Origin: Micropterus salmoides
Lineage: Eukaryota; Chordata; Actinopteri; Centrarchiformes; Centrarchidae
Assembly (NCBI RefSeq): GCF_014851395.1
Contig: NW_024041373.1
Span: forward strand, 1,423,429-1,487,428
DNA: 64,000 bases
Direction of reading: 5' to 3'
Shown here: piece by piece, positions 47,999-59,504 of the stretch
Layout of the letters: the number at the start of each line of letters is the position of its first letter
Position numbering within the stretch: position 1 is the stretch's first letter
Made by a program: the position numbers and the translations under genes
The notes under the pieces: model-generated
The model's input: the letters and a program-made list of their open reading frames with translations, nothing else
The model's database searches: none
What the model was told of the DNA's origin: nothing

Positions 47999-49118
47999 CT
48001 AACTATAAGCTTTATCAAAGAGGAAAGTCTTAAGCCTACTCTTAAATGTGGAGATGGTGTCTGCCTCCTGAACCCAAACTGGAACCTGGTTCCACAGGAG
48101 AGGAGCTTGATAGCTGAACGCTCTGGCTCCTAGTCTACTTTTGGAGACTCTAGGAACCACAAGTAACCCTGCATTCTGGGAGCGCAGTGCTCTGGTGGGG
48201 TAGTAAGGTACTATGAGCTCTTTAAGATAAGATGGTGCCTGACCATTAAGAGCTTTGTAGGTAAGAAGAATGATTTTAAATTCTATTCTGGATTTTACTG
48301 GAAGCCAATGCAAAGAAGCTAAAACAGGAGAAATGTGATCTCTTTTCCTGGTTCCTGTCAGAACACGTGCTGCAGCATTCTGGATCAGCTGAAGAGTCTT
48401 AATGGACTTTTTCAAGCAGCCTGATAATAAGGAATTGCAGTAATCCAGCCTAGAAGTAACAAATGCATGGACTAGTTTTTCTGCATCATTTTTAGACAGG
48501 ATGTTCCTGATTTTCGCAATATTACGTAGGTGAAAAAAGGCGGTCCTTGAAATTTGCTTAATGTGGGACTTAAACGACATGTCCTGATCAAAGATAACTC
48601 CAAGATTCCTCACAGTGGTGCTGGAGGCCAAGGCGATGCCATCCAGGGAAACTATATCTTTAGATAATGCGTCACGGAGGTGCTTAGGCCCCAGAGCAAT
48701 AACTTCAGTTTTATCTGAGTTTAACATAAGAAAATTACAGCTCATCCAGGTTTTAACATCCTGAAGGCACATTTGAAGTTTAGCTAACTGATGAGTTTCA
48801 TCTGGCTTGATCGATAGATATAACTGAGTATCATCTGCATAACAATGAAAGCTTATGGAATGTTTCCTGATAATATTGCCTAAAGGAAGCATATATAAAG
48901 TGAAGAGGATTGGTCCAAGGACAGATCCTTGAGGAACTCCATGAGTAACTTTGGCGTGCATGGAGGACTCATCGTTAACATGTACAAACTGAAATCGATC
49001 TGATAAATAGGACTTAAACCAGCTTAGAGCGGTTCCTTTAATGCCAATGAAATATTCCAGTCTCTGCAATAGGATCTGATGGTCAATGGTATCAAATGCA
49101 GCACTAAGATCTAATAAA
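47999..49118 (-). CDS. LINE reverse transcriptase, C-terminal part, intact frame
   Basis: Open from the truncation (the upstream codons read LVLLDLSAAFDT, palm motif A with the first catalytic Asp) through 356 codons counted from the first Met at 49069. Motif B' is GVPQGSVLGPILF (residues 44-56), and the catalytic YADD is at 77-80 in FHCYADDTQLYLS. LDYCNSLLSG and IQNAAARVLTGTRKRDHISP follow, then SLHWLPVKSRIEFK and a C-terminal FKSRLKTFLFDKAYS. The endonuclease domain and the RT fingers are missing because of 5' truncation, so it is dead on arrival, and no promoter is present. The lack of stops or frameshifts over 1.1 kb suggests a recent insertion. Confidence 0.9.
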
Positions 49119-49125
49119 ACTAGTT

Positions 49126-52100
49126 AGATTAGTTCACCATACTGGACAGCTAATGCGTAAATATATATAGTTTACAAACTGGAAAGGATTAAAAGAGCTG
49201 TAGGTGACATTCACTGCCACTAAATGTCGCGCTAGAGCACCAGCATGAGTCCAGACAAAAATAAGATTTTTACCTTGCAGATCATTGTAAAACACTCTTA
49301 ATTCAAACTGGACAGAAACCAAATAAAACTCTTTCCACTGTTCCAACAATCACTAACTATGGTTTGGTTGACATAAATCCTTAATCCACAGTCAGATGAG
49401 AAAAGAACCAGCCATTATATTGCTTTCCTCAAAGCCAACAGCTTCACAGCGATGGACTCACATGGTCACTCTCTTCTCCAAAAGATCAAAAGGTTACCTG
49501 AATTAAAAGGGTATTCAGTGATTCTGATGGGCAGACTGACAGCATCAGGGGAAAAAAGGCTGCAATATTTACTAATGTGCATGGAATGGCCCAAGCGGGT
49601 TACCCCTCTGGGCAGGGCAGGAGGCACGGTGAGGTGGGATTAAAATGCTCTTTGTGTTACTGTCATTGTCAGACAAACAGAACACACTGTCCTCTGGTGC
49701 ATCAACTGTCGTTCCAATCCACACTGTGATTAACCTTTTGTACGGGGCACAGATTATGGCCTAAATGTGGTATGCTTACACAGACACATACTTTATACAC
49801 ACTCACGGGCGCTGCAGTTCAGCTCTGAATGTTTTTGTCTGTGGTGTTGTGTGGGTACAGTAACACATATTCAGCCAACACTTTATAGAAATCATATGTA
49901 TATTTCATTATTTTAGGTTCTAAATTAATTCTTAGCATGAAAAAGCAGAAAGCCAATATGCAATTTGTTAGGATTCTATAAGAGTGGAAACCTCTTATAG
50001 TAATCACGTCTGTCCGGGTCAACGTGATGTAAGTGATTATTATAACCATTTTTCTTTACTTCTCATGGAGATTACCATCTAATTGATATGTGTAAATGTA
50101 TTACATTAATACAGTATAAAGTAATGAAATAGACAGCCACTCACTATTTACTGATTTTTTATTGATTATTTCAAAATACAGAACAGCTTTTTCAAATGCT
50201 TTTCAAATTAAACTGTGTAAAGTAAATTACTGTACTGTGTATAATTCAAATCCACTCTACAGTAATACAGTACAGTACCATTCATTAAATATAGCTTACT
50301 GTGGTTCAAATTATAACTAGGCTATTGTCTAAAACAGTATTGTGATGTTTACAAATACAGTAATGTCTGTAGGGAAAATAGGCTACTAAGCTACCGCTTG
50401 GTGGTGGTTTCAGTGCACGTCAAACATTTTTACACTCCTGAAATTAAACTGGTGTCAATCAATGCTAAACTGGTAGCAGAGTTTGAAACTAACCCTAACC
50501 CTAATGTATTCATAAAATATTCAGATTGTTTCCATATGTTGACATGTATGAAAAGACTTAAATGAACACTGTTAACGGACTACTTGATTAATATAAGCAC
50601 ATTATTTAAACAACATTTGTTTAGGAATGACTCTCTCCCAAGCTTTTTGATCCATATCAGCGGTTTCCACCAGATAACATATTCGTTCCTACCCTGATTA
50701 TAAAAATGAAAAACATTCTCTGACTGTGCTTTTAATGCAATTAAGTACCACTTTGTTTAAAGTGTTTTTTTCTTATTCTGCTGTGCATAATTAATATTTT
50801 TGCTTTAATAGGATGCAAATAATGCATGAGCAGTCTACCTGCCACAACTGACAAATAAAAATAATATTACTAACTGCAATATTATTAAAGAAAAAGTATG
50901 ATTTATTACAACTTGGGTTTTGTTTTCATACCTCACAACATAACATTGTATTCCCCAATGAAAAAGATCTGGTAAGATGGGAGAGAAACACAAACCCCCT
51001 GATTGGCCAAAATTATTTGGAAGAGAAAACAAAGGTGAAGGTTTAGGACCATTGAATTTTTAACATTGACCTTGTTTGTTCATTGTACACAAGCATGAGT
51101 TTGCAAAAAAAACAGCAATAACACATTTCTTGCAAATTTGGAACCTTTCAAAAGGGATATCCTGCTGAGAAGAAATTATCATTCATTGGAGTGCCTGTGT
51201 CTGGCACATAGTAAAACCACAGTCAAATCTGGTGGAACAGTAGGTTTAAGAGTGTTGATCTGAAAAGCGCCTGAAAAGATGGCCTGACATTTCAATATTT
51301 ATCCTGTTTATTTGACATTTCTTCAAGAGATTGCAACGCACTTTTAACTAAAAGCAAGAACGGAAACGTTTTCAGCACAACCCAAACTTTCCTGATTTGA
51401 CAAGCAAAGACAAGAAAGATAAACTCAAAACTATCAAAGCGACAGAGTTACAGAGCTAGAAAGAAGTGTTAAACAGAAGGTGGAATCACTGCAGCACTTA
51501 GGATCCTATATTGCACGATACTGTCACTTTTATTTGAATACCTGATGTATTAAAGCCTAGTTAAACGCAAGGGATTAAACACAATATAAACTTGATCCCT
51601 TTCAGTAACTGCCTCTTAATCTGTCTTTGTCAGGTGGAAGAATACTGATGTATTGCTTCGCAGCTCTTCGCCGCTGCCTGTCTCTGATCTGCCTCTAGTC
51701 AGGTATGTGATTGGAGCTCTCACATATGGTGTGTGTGTGTCTGAATCTTGCCAGAAGTTTTACTGGTCAACAGTCCTGAGAGGTGAAATACCGTATGGAA
51801 AAGAATGTAGAAGACCCTGAGTTATGTCTATCTCGGTGGATAGACACACACACATACACACACAAACAAACAAACAGACACAGTGGCCAATGAAGATTGG
51901 TAGATGGGGGGTTAAGCTGGAGAGAGTGTCAGAGGGTACGTGCGGCTGGCTATAGTGCATTTTGTTGTAATGGTGTCCCAGTTGTCTCGTCAGAAATCAA
52001 TTGGAACCAGGAGTCTCTGCAAGCACAAGGAGGTCAAGGCTTCGTCTGCCTAAATATTTAATTCTGGGAACACGTCTGGAGCTTTTAAAGATGAGCACAC

Positions 52101-53207
52101 TGCCCTCTTTTCTCCTGCCACGAGCGCGTGCGGACACAAATACACACGCCGCACCTTTTTTTCCAGGGTTCACTGTAAATGTGCCGTTCACACGCATGTG
52201 GAAACACAAACCACGGAAGCCCAAATGCACATGAAAACACACACATAAACACACATTCATGCTTGGCCGGCACTGCCTGTCCATCCTGGCTCAGGTCAGG
52301 GCTGGGTTAAAATCAATTCCTATCAATTATTAAGAGCTTGGATATCTCAGCAATGCTGAAAAAGGAGCCAGTGGGTTGTGCTGATGGATAGTCCACTCCT
52401 TCCATCGCTGACTTCCCTTGGACAGCTCCTAAAAAATCTGAAATAAAAACATCAGGGAGGGAACATCAATATTATCTGATCTGGCCATGTGGGTGAGCTG
52501 ATAGTCTTTCATTGTTTTTACCTTTTCACCCGGATGACAGGATTTTGAAAAAACTTATTTGGATTCATCGTTGAACTTTCAGTAAAGTGAGTTGTCAAGA
52601 CCCCATCGGTTCCATCCCATGAAAGTTCAATTTGGAAACCCTTGAATCCTTTAGTCATGTGGTAATTTCTAATAGCTGTTTTAAAAAAGGAAAATGAAGA
52701 TTACACAGAAAAGGAGCCTTAATGAGTTAAAGTTGTTCCTCAGTTGAGCAAAGTGCAGTGGTGGTTTAGTTCCTTTTTTCCTTTTTTATCTAAAACTAGC
52801 TCAGGGGAAAAAACTCTACAACAAGCTAAACATTTCTTTAGTGGGCTTCTAGATCGCTAGCACCTTTGTTTGACACTGACACGTACGTATCAGTTTTGCA
52901 GGTCATGCATTCTGCTTCACATGGACCCTGACTGAGACAAAAAAAAAAATGAAATTTTTTCTGTAATTCATCTGTGAATTTAAATTTGCATTTGGGCTTT
53001 TTTTACATTTGCTCACCTTTGTTTTGCTATCCACCAACTCCTGAGAAACGTATTTATCTCTTTATCTCTCTAAATGCTACACTATGTAAGCTCGCTTACT
53101 GTGTCTGTCCGCTGTTTGGTGCTGGGCAGTGGACACGGTGGACAGTGGGTTTATCAAAGAAACAAACCAAAACTATGAACTAACAAAAGCTAAAGAGCTA
53201 AAGTGCT
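49126..53207. other. Non-coding, no gene seen
   Basis: Four kilobases of AT-rich unique sequence. A short CA-rich stretch lies near 51844-51865. Two CCCTAA units at 50492 are too few to be telomeric. The block 52300-52420 (AAAATCAATTCCTATCAATTATTAAGAG region) has some enhancer-like texture. ORFs of up to 95 codons (51997-52284, minus) have no domain I recognise. Confidence 0.5.
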
Positions 53208-53215
53208 CTGTATAC

Positions 53216-53980
53216 TAGGGATGCACTGAATGTTGCACCGAATAGCAGAATAAAGCACTTTCTGTGTTTGGCCTAGAAAGTCGAAAGACTGAAGAAATTA
53301 CGGTGACATGTCGGCAGTGTGGGAGAATTTTAAAGTGTGCGAGAAAGACGCAAAAATTGGCGTTTGCAGACACTGTTCTGCTCAATTGTCTCTTAGCACA
53401 TTAACTCCATCTGTGGCTGACTTCTTAGAAAAGGCAACAAACGGTCTGACCCGCTTTGAGTGTTTCTGTCACTCGTTTGTGAGAAGGTGATTAAGCTAGC
53501 CGCACCAAAAATTTGCACACGTATTAAAGCCTTTATGGTAAATCCACTGAAACAGACCAGAGCGAGCTGACAGGCAGGTTAGCGACTTTATCCTGTCAGT
53601 TTGTCTCTTTACAAAGACAAGTGTTGCAGTATGAGAGTCCTACCTGAAGAGAGGCTGTGAAGTCTTCATGTTACGCCGTACGAGAACCACATACAACATT
53701 ATTTATCAAGTTTTCAAATGTCCAGTTCTCAAAATAAGGTGTCTATATACAGGATGGAAATAAGATTAATTGGATTATATTTACAGAAAGTATAAACATA
53801 TTACATGTGTCTATTAAAAGTAAATGGACAAATTTAATTCTGTGGGAAGTAAAAAGCACATTTTGACTATTTAATTTATGCAATGGTAAAAAAAAGGCAA
53901 AATAAATGGAAAAAATGTGATTGCACAATATTAGGCAAGTTTCGGCTTTGGTCAAGAATTTTCATTTCGGTGCATCCCTA
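53216..53980 (+). mobile_element. Non-autonomous hAT transposon, 765 bp
   Basis: Left end TAGGGATGCACTGAA and right end TTTCGGTGCATCCCTA are inverted (TAGGGATGCAcYGAA). The element is flanked by a perfect 8-bp target duplication, CTGTATAC, at 53208-53215 and 53981-53988, which is the hAT signature. It keeps the start of a transposase gene with part of a BED zinc finger but has lost the catalytic and dimerisation domains through internal deletion. It could have moved only with transposase from a full-length relative. Confidence 0.92.
53308..53490 (+). pseudogene. hAT transposase N-terminus with partial BED finger
   Basis: Sixty codons starting MSAVWENFKVCEKDAKIGVC. The spacing VWxxF...C20-x2-C23 is that of a BED zinc finger, which in hAT transposases binds the transposon ends. 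The His-x-His half of the finger is missing: the sequence after LSLSTLTPSVADF diverges and stops. It is a remnant of the autonomous parent, not a functional gene. Confidence 0.8.
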
Positions 53981-53988
53981 CTGTATAC

Positions 53989-54429
53989 CTGAGCTACACT
54001 GCAGAGTTGGCCAATAATTCTGTGTGGGTTTGTCACTAAAAGGGACCACTTTCACGTTACACATAGTAATTTGATCCATTGTCCAGTGGATCAGCCTTAG
54101 AGGTGCACTAAATAGACACACCTTTTACATTGCGGCTAGGTGGACTGTTTTGTTTACTTAGATTAAAACTAAATTTTTTGTGGAACTCTTACATAGTGGA
54201 TCTTGACAATAATCATGCAGTTATGAATGCATGTTTAGTGGACTGTACAAGAAGACTATCCAGTAATTGGGCACATCCCTAAATAACCAGTATTACTTAA
54301 CAGTTGTAAACTCACAGCTAGCTGGGGAAACACATTTTGCAATTGTATGCTCATGTTTTACACCCAATTAAAAGTTGTTTTTTTTAGCATACTTTGTTAA
54401 TTGACATTTTGTCTGATGTTTGTCGTGGC
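53989..54429. other. Non-coding, nothing firm
   Basis: A weak pair of hAT-like ends (TTAGAGGTGCAC at 54098 and GTGCC-like GGGCACATCCCTAA at 54269-54282) may be a heavily decayed MITE, but no target duplication is present. Confidence 0.35.
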
Positions 54430-54780
54430 TAAGGCATGAAGTTCACTGCCCAGCACCAGCCGTGACCTTCCCCCAACAGAGGACATGTCAGGGTGGGGCC
54501 AGGCTGACCCAGATGGGCCTCACTCCAATCAATGCCGGCTCGTCTTAAGTGTGATCACTAAAGACAGACAAACACACAAAAAAGCACACATACATACACA
54601 GATGGGATGGCCATGCCTTGGTCGATGGGCCCCTGGGCTGGTCTGAAAAGGCGTCACATCTTAGAAGCATGTCGTTCCAGCCTGATGAGCAATCTGCCTC
54701 ATCAAAAGACCTTTATCCCAATCAATAAGGCTTTCGGCAAAGGAGCCGTGAGCTGCCTGTCCACAGTCCCCACCGCACAC
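54430..54780. promoter_or_regulatory. Candidate conserved non-coding element
   Basis: GC-balanced unique block with CACTCCAATCAATGCCGGC, TTAAGTGTGATCAC, GGGATGGCCATGCC, GCCTCATCAAAAGACC and CCCAATCAATAAGGC. A 93-codon plus ORF (54607-54888) crosses its 3' half and runs into TG-rich sequence, with no domain. The repeated CCAATCAAT motif (twice, about 190 bp apart) is notable. Confidence 0.3.
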
Positions 54781-55574
54781 CGCTCTGTGTGTGACTGCGT
54801 CTCTGTGTGTGCTTTCAACAGGGGATATGTTAGTGTGTGTACACTGTGCATGTCAGATGCAAGGTTTTTATTCGTGGCTGTACACTAATAAGAGGAGGGG
54901 ATGTCATTACGTCTTTTCAGTGTTGCTGTTTGCATTTCGCATGTGTCACTTCAAGTTCAAGTGTGCATGGGTTTGACGTTTGGAGTGTTATTTGGTGTTT
55001 TTGTTTTACTGGAGCCCTATGACCGGATCATAGTGCTTCACTGTTATGTTTATATGTATTTTCACTGATGGTTTCAAACAGGAAAAATCAAATGCACTCG
55101 ATTCTTACTACTTACGGTGGCCAATATCTCTCTCCCACTTTCCCCTCAATCTGTCTTTGCACTACCGGAAAAGTCAGGGCATTTTTCAGGTTGTCATTAA
55201 TTCCACTTACTTGAAGATGGACTGCAGTCATCAAGTTTTGCACTTCCATTAAGTTTGAACTCGGAAGAGACAGATTAACAAGACAAGAGTTTACAGTCAT
55301 GCTAACAACTCTGTGAGGCTGTATTGGACACAGTGGTGCTTTGAACACACTTACAACGACAAAGCCAAATGCTGATGGTTAGTAGGTAATGTTTACCGTG
55401 TTCACCATCTTAAGCTCAGTGAGTTGGAGAAGCGGACATGTGACTGGAAGGTTGCTCTTAGCAGGCTATACCTTAGTGAGTGAAGTGGAATGACAGCACT
55501 TGCGCAAGGACTGCAGTTGTCTGTGCATTGCATTCAGTGAAACTTCCTTGATTAAATAAAGGTTAAACATTTTG
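54781..55574. other. Non-coding, no gene seen
   Basis: TG-rich patches to about 54860, then unique sequence. Overlapping ORFs of about 60-78 codons have no recognisable domain. Confidence 0.5.
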
Positions 55575-55800
55575 GTGTGTTAGCATGCTAACATTTGCTA
55601 AACTAAACACATAAGGGGATGTCATTATATTCACAGGTATTTAAACATAAACCAAAGTACTGGAAATATTAATATTTAGACCTGACAATTATGCTAAACG
55701 AAAAGTTAAAGGATAACCAAAGTGATTGCAATATTCATCTTGAGAGGGACATGAATATATGTATCAAATTTAATGGCAATCCATCCAGTTTTTCATCCGT
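55575..55800 (+). repeat. Unclassified percomorph interspersed repeat
   Basis: GTTAGCATGCTAACATTTGC, CATAAACCAAAGTACTGGA, AAAGTTAAAGGATAACCAAA and CAAATTTAATGGCAATCCAT occur in the order I remember for an abundant percomorph repeat (TTAGCATGCTAAC...GGCAATCCATCCA). No ends or target duplication were seen. It makes the 70-codon plus ORF here non-genic. Confidence 0.6.
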
Positions 55801-56019
55801 CCATCCTCCAGAGCTGTATACGTCAAGAGTATTCACCATGACTAGTAAAGTGATCTTTTGTGTTAAAGTGGCGAGTGACCCTTCAACTTCTCATAAAAAA
55901 TAAAATGGCAGTGTGTGTGGTTTACGTCTTTATAAAGTGTAAGTGTATGATCGTCACTCTATCATGACAAATTACCATTCACTGAGTCTTGAGCCTGTTG
56001 GCCATTGCAGGAGAGCTGT

Positions 56020-56210
56020 GAATTCATCTCTTATCTCGCTCATCCCGCAACTCCCGCAGGGGGCCAGCTAATTAACCTAATAAAAACACTAACCATTTTC
56101 CTAAGGTAAATTTAATTGACTTGTCAACGGTGTACGTCAATACACATAAAGAGCATTAGTGCTTAGTGGGAAGAGCATTAAAGGTGGCTGGTTGAGTGTA
56201 CAAGAAGGGC
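56020..56210. promoter_or_regulatory. Candidate conserved non-coding element
   Basis: Unique block with CCAGCTAATTAACCTAATAA, GTAAATTTAATTGACTTG, AGAGCATTAGTGC and GAGCATTAAAGG. The density of TAAT/ATTA cores is high without low-complexity sequence. Conservation untested. Confidence 0.3.
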
Positions 56211-56214
56211 CATG

Positions 56215-57023
56215 TGGAAAAACTGGTTTACTAGTGATCTTTACTGGCAAGCGCATTGCTAGATTTCCTGTGTGCGTGTGATGAAAACGATTTCAAATTA
56301 GTACAAGTACAAGCTGCGTGTCAAGGAGTTTGCGGTATGAGGCTTAACTGGCTTGAGGTAAATCTTTTTGTCTGAATAAATATATCTAAATGCCCTCTAG
56401 GTATTAAATCTTTTTATGAACAGGATGATGTGTTTTGTATTTGTGGTTATTCTTGGAGTTCAAAGAAGAAGTTGGTGGTTGGCATCAGTGGTAATAAACA
56501 ACTGAAACTTTCCTCAAGCTTTTCTGTTCTGCTAGGAATACAATTCTGGTGGAGAAAAAGTGAATCCTTTCTGAGACTCACAGGTGCTGGATGATTACAC
56601 ATCTTTCGGTGTATGGCGCGGACATTTTTATCTGTGAGATTTCCCACTATTTTGAATTATGTGCGACACCCCCATATTACACACATGCAGATTTTTGGAC
56701 TTGCTACAGTTCATTTTCAAAGTTTGTCTTTTATTATAAATTCTCATCAATCAAGTTTGCTTTGTGCTTTTATAACAAAAGCAGTTATACATTTTCCCAT
56801 GCTACCTCTGATGGACCTTCTGCCTCTTTCATATTGGACTGCAGTTGTTTGTGTTTACAATTACACATCCCAAATTTTAGCAACATCTCACTTTATAACA
56901 TCCACTTTCAAAACTCACTTCTAGGTCCTACAGACAACAAGTCTAGCAAAAAATTAAAAAATGTTGCTTTAATGCAACCGATAATCCACTATTTTATAGT
57001 TCATTTTTTAGCTCAAGTACAGC
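56215..57023. other. Non-coding, no gene seen
   Basis: AT-rich. The 145-codon plus ORF (56591-57028) and an overlapping 103-codon ORF are rich in F, S, Y and H and lack any domain; the longer one ends inside the Tc1-like inverted repeat. I do not accept either as a gene, though the length is above average for this base composition. Confidence 0.45.
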
Positions 57024-58586
57024 GTTAAAATGCCAGGTTTTTATGATATAAAATAATGAGACAAAAATAAATCATGTCAGAACTTTTTCCACCTTTAATG
57101 TGACCTATAATGTGAACAATTCAATAGAAAAACAAACTGAAATCTTTGAGGGGGAAATAACCTGGTTGCATAAGTGTGCACACCCTCTTATAACTGTGGA
57201 TGTGGCTGTGTTCAGAATAAACCAATCACATTCAAACTCAGGTTAACTAGAAGTCATTACACACCTGCCATCTTTTAAAGTGACTCTGATTAATCACAAA
57301 TTATGTTCAACTGTTCTAGGAGGATTTTCCTGATATTTTCTTAGTTGCATCTCAGAGGAAAAGCCACGGTCCGCAGAGAGCTTTCAAAGCATCAGAGAGA
57401 TCTCATTGTTGAAAGACATAAGTAAGGAGACGGGTACAAAAGAATTTCCAAAGCATTAGATATACCATGGAACACAGCGAAGACAGTCATCATCAAGTGG
57501 AGAAAATATGGCACAACTGTGACTTTACCAAGAACTGGATGTCCCTCCAAAACTGATGAAAAGACAAAAGGAAAACTGGTCAGGGAGGCTTCCAAGAGGC
57601 CTACAGCAACATTAAAGGAACTGCAGGAATTTCTGGCAAGTACTGGCTATGTGGTACATGTGACAACTATCTCCCGTATACTTCATATGAATGGGCTATG
57701 GGGTAGGGTGGCAGGACGGAAGCCTTTTCTTACAAAGAAAAACATCCAAGCACGGCTGAAGTTTGCAAAAACAAACATCAAGTCCCCCAAAAGCATGTGG
57801 GTAAAATGTGTTATGGTCGGATGAAACCAAGGTAGAACTTTTTGGCCATAATTCCAAAAGGTATGTTCGGCGCAAAAACAACACTGCACATCACCCAAGG
57901 AACAGCACACCCACAGTGAAGCATGGTGGTGGCAGCATCATGCTTTGGGGCTGTTTTTCTTCAGCTTAGTCAGGGTGGAGGGAAGTATGAACAGTTCCAT
58001 ATACCAGGCAGTTTTGGCACAAAACCTTCAAGCGTCGGTTAGAAAGCTGAAGAGGAAGTTCACCTTTCAGCACGACAACGACCCAAAGCACACATCCAAA
58101 TCCACAAAAGCATGGCTTCACCAGAAGAAGATGAAGATAAATGTTTTGGAATGGCCCAGCCAGAGCCCAGACCTGAATCCAACTGAACATCTGTAGGGTG
58201 ATCTGAAGAGGGCTGTGCACAGGCGACGTCCTCGCAATCTGACAGATGTGGAGCGCTTTTGCAAAGAAGAGTGGGCAAATATTGCCACGTCAAGATGTGC
58301 CATGCTAATAGACTCCTACCCAAAAGGACTGGCTGCTGTAATAAAATCAAAAGGTGCTTCAACAAAGTATTAGTCTAAGGGTGTGCACACTTATGCAACC
58401 AGGTTATTTGAGGGTTTTTCATTTTTCCACCTCAAAGATTTCAGTTTGTTTTTCTATTGAATTGTTCACATTATAGGTCACATTAAAGGTGGAAAAAGTT
58501 CTGACATGATTTATCTTTGTCTCATTATTTTACATCATAAGAACCTGGCATTTTAACAGGGGTGTATAGACTTTTTATAGCCACTG
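57024..58586 (+). mobile_element. Tc1-like transposon, left tip missing
   Basis: The left inverted repeat begins abruptly at GTTAAAATGCCAGGTTTTTA (57024). The right one continues past the matching point for a further 28 bp to CTTTTTATAGCCACTG (58586), followed by a TA at 58587. The two repeats are about 170-200 bp long, and the left has an internal gap of about 20 bp. Loss of the left tip, which transposase must cut, makes this copy immobile. It differs in end sequence and transposase from the Tc1-like element at 32948, so it is a separate family. Confidence 0.9.
57360..58373 (+). pseudogene. Tc1-like transposase, multiply broken
   Basis: Pieces in order: first helix-turn-helix (about 57365-57520, GYKRISKALDIPWNTAKTVI) with a TAA at 57423; second DNA-binding part (57519-57812, ASKRPTATLKELQEFL); catalytic domain with the first Asp in WSDETKVELFG (near 57820), the second in FQHDNDPKHTSKST (near 58080) and the Glu in SPDLNPTEHL (near 58185). 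A TAG at 58194 replaces a conserved Trp codon position. Frameshifts lie near 57805 and 57950, with a TAG at 57967 in the middle frame. The C-terminus ends at a TAG at 58371. The domain order is complete, so the gene decayed in place. Confidence 0.9.
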
Positions 58587-58588
58587 TA

Positions 58589-59285
58589 ACTTCCAAAATT
58601 ATATTTTTCAAACGCTACCAACATTGATTCACAGATTTATTTTTTGATTTTATGGGAAACAGAGGCCACATTGAATATAAATGCATTTTTTTCAACATGT
58701 TTTGGCCAAATGTGTGATTAAACATCATGAAAATATCAACATTCCACATTCACTCCCATTCCATGTTTAGTGATTGCAGTAAATCTTCATTCAAGGCAAT
58801 TCTGTCTTCTCTTTCCTGTCTCAAACTAACATCCGCTTAGAACCTGTAAAACCCCACTTGCGGCTTTAATAAATTTGTTGCGCAGAAAAAAGTTGTCAAA
58901 TTGAAATGTGCTGGGTCTAAAAACACCATATGCAGATTTTTTAACTGTACAAGTAAATCTCTCATAGGTTGCTGAAACCCCTCAGATCCCAGGAAAAACT
59001 ACCAAGAAATGAATAATAAGTGGCCCTGATTACAACACTGCTTTCCTGTTAGTTAAATTTGATTAACAGAATGATCTCTTGGGAATACAGTGCAAAAACA
59101 CAGAAGCAGCTCCAAAATATAGAGACAAAAAAACTAGAGCTTGGACTAGAGGAGTGACACTTTCTATTTTTGATTTGACTACCTCTTTCTTCGTCCTCCT
59201 CCTTGCTCTTCTTTCTCTGGCCATAGCCTTCCTTCCATCTCTCAGTAATAGAAGAAGAGACAGAGAGAAACAGCCTCCCGCTGTC
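58589..59285. other. Non-coding, nothing recognised
   Basis: AT-rich unique sequence. The ORFs on both strands at 59049-59309 are low-complexity (Ser/Glu-rich) and overlap each other. Confidence 0.45.
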
Positions 59286-59289
59286 TGCC

Positions 59290-59400
59290 ATCCTGCCTCA
59301 TCCTGTTAATGTTAATAGCGCAGGCTGATGTTTTAATAAATTAAGCTTGATTAAGAAGATTGTCGCCCTTTTGATTCTAATGGGGTCTTAAACAAACTCT
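59290..59400. promoter_or_regulatory. Candidate conserved non-coding element
   Basis: CTGTTAATGTTAATAGCGCA, TTTTAATAAATTAAGCTTG and ATTAAGAAGATTGTCG in 110 bp: enhancer-like texture next to a TG microsatellite. Untested. Confidence 0.25.
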
Positions 59401-59466
59401 GCCATGATAGAATAATCACAGGAAAAAAACACTGGAGGAGTGCGGAGTGTGTGTTTCTGTGTGAGA

Positions 59467-59467
<1 letters not shown>

Positions 59468-59502
<35 letters not shown>
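59468..59502 (+). repeat. (TG)n microsatellite
   Basis: About 17 TG units. The Thr/His run in the 114-codon minus ORF at 59388-59732 is a translation of this tract. Confidence 0.95.

Positions 59503-59504
<2 letters not shown>

Larger units (their letters stand above)
47141..49118 (-). mobile_element. L2/CR1-superfamily LINE, 5'-truncated, young-looking
   Basis: The 3' end on the plus strand is a (CAATT)n tail (47141-47160) followed by TTTATTTATATAGCGCCAAA, a hallmark of a widespread teleost LINE. The 3' untranslated region spans about 860 bp and contains a GA-rich expansion. The ORF is open from the truncation point at 49118 to its stop at 47999. A 7-bp direct repeat, ACTAGTT, lies at each edge (47134-47140 and 49119-49125) and is a likely target duplication, although it overlaps the element's own CTAGTTTT by microhomology. 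Confidence 0.88.

Noticed and set aside
50490..50502. Telomere-like CCCTAA repeats
   Set aside because: Only two units; similar words at 29090 belong to an interspersed repeat.
54096..54287. Second hAT MITE next to the 53216 element
   Set aside because: The ends resemble each other only loosely and there is no 8-bp target duplication.
56591..57028. 145-codon plus ORF
   Set aside because: AT-rich composition, no domain, overlaps another ORF and ends inside a transposon inverted repeat.
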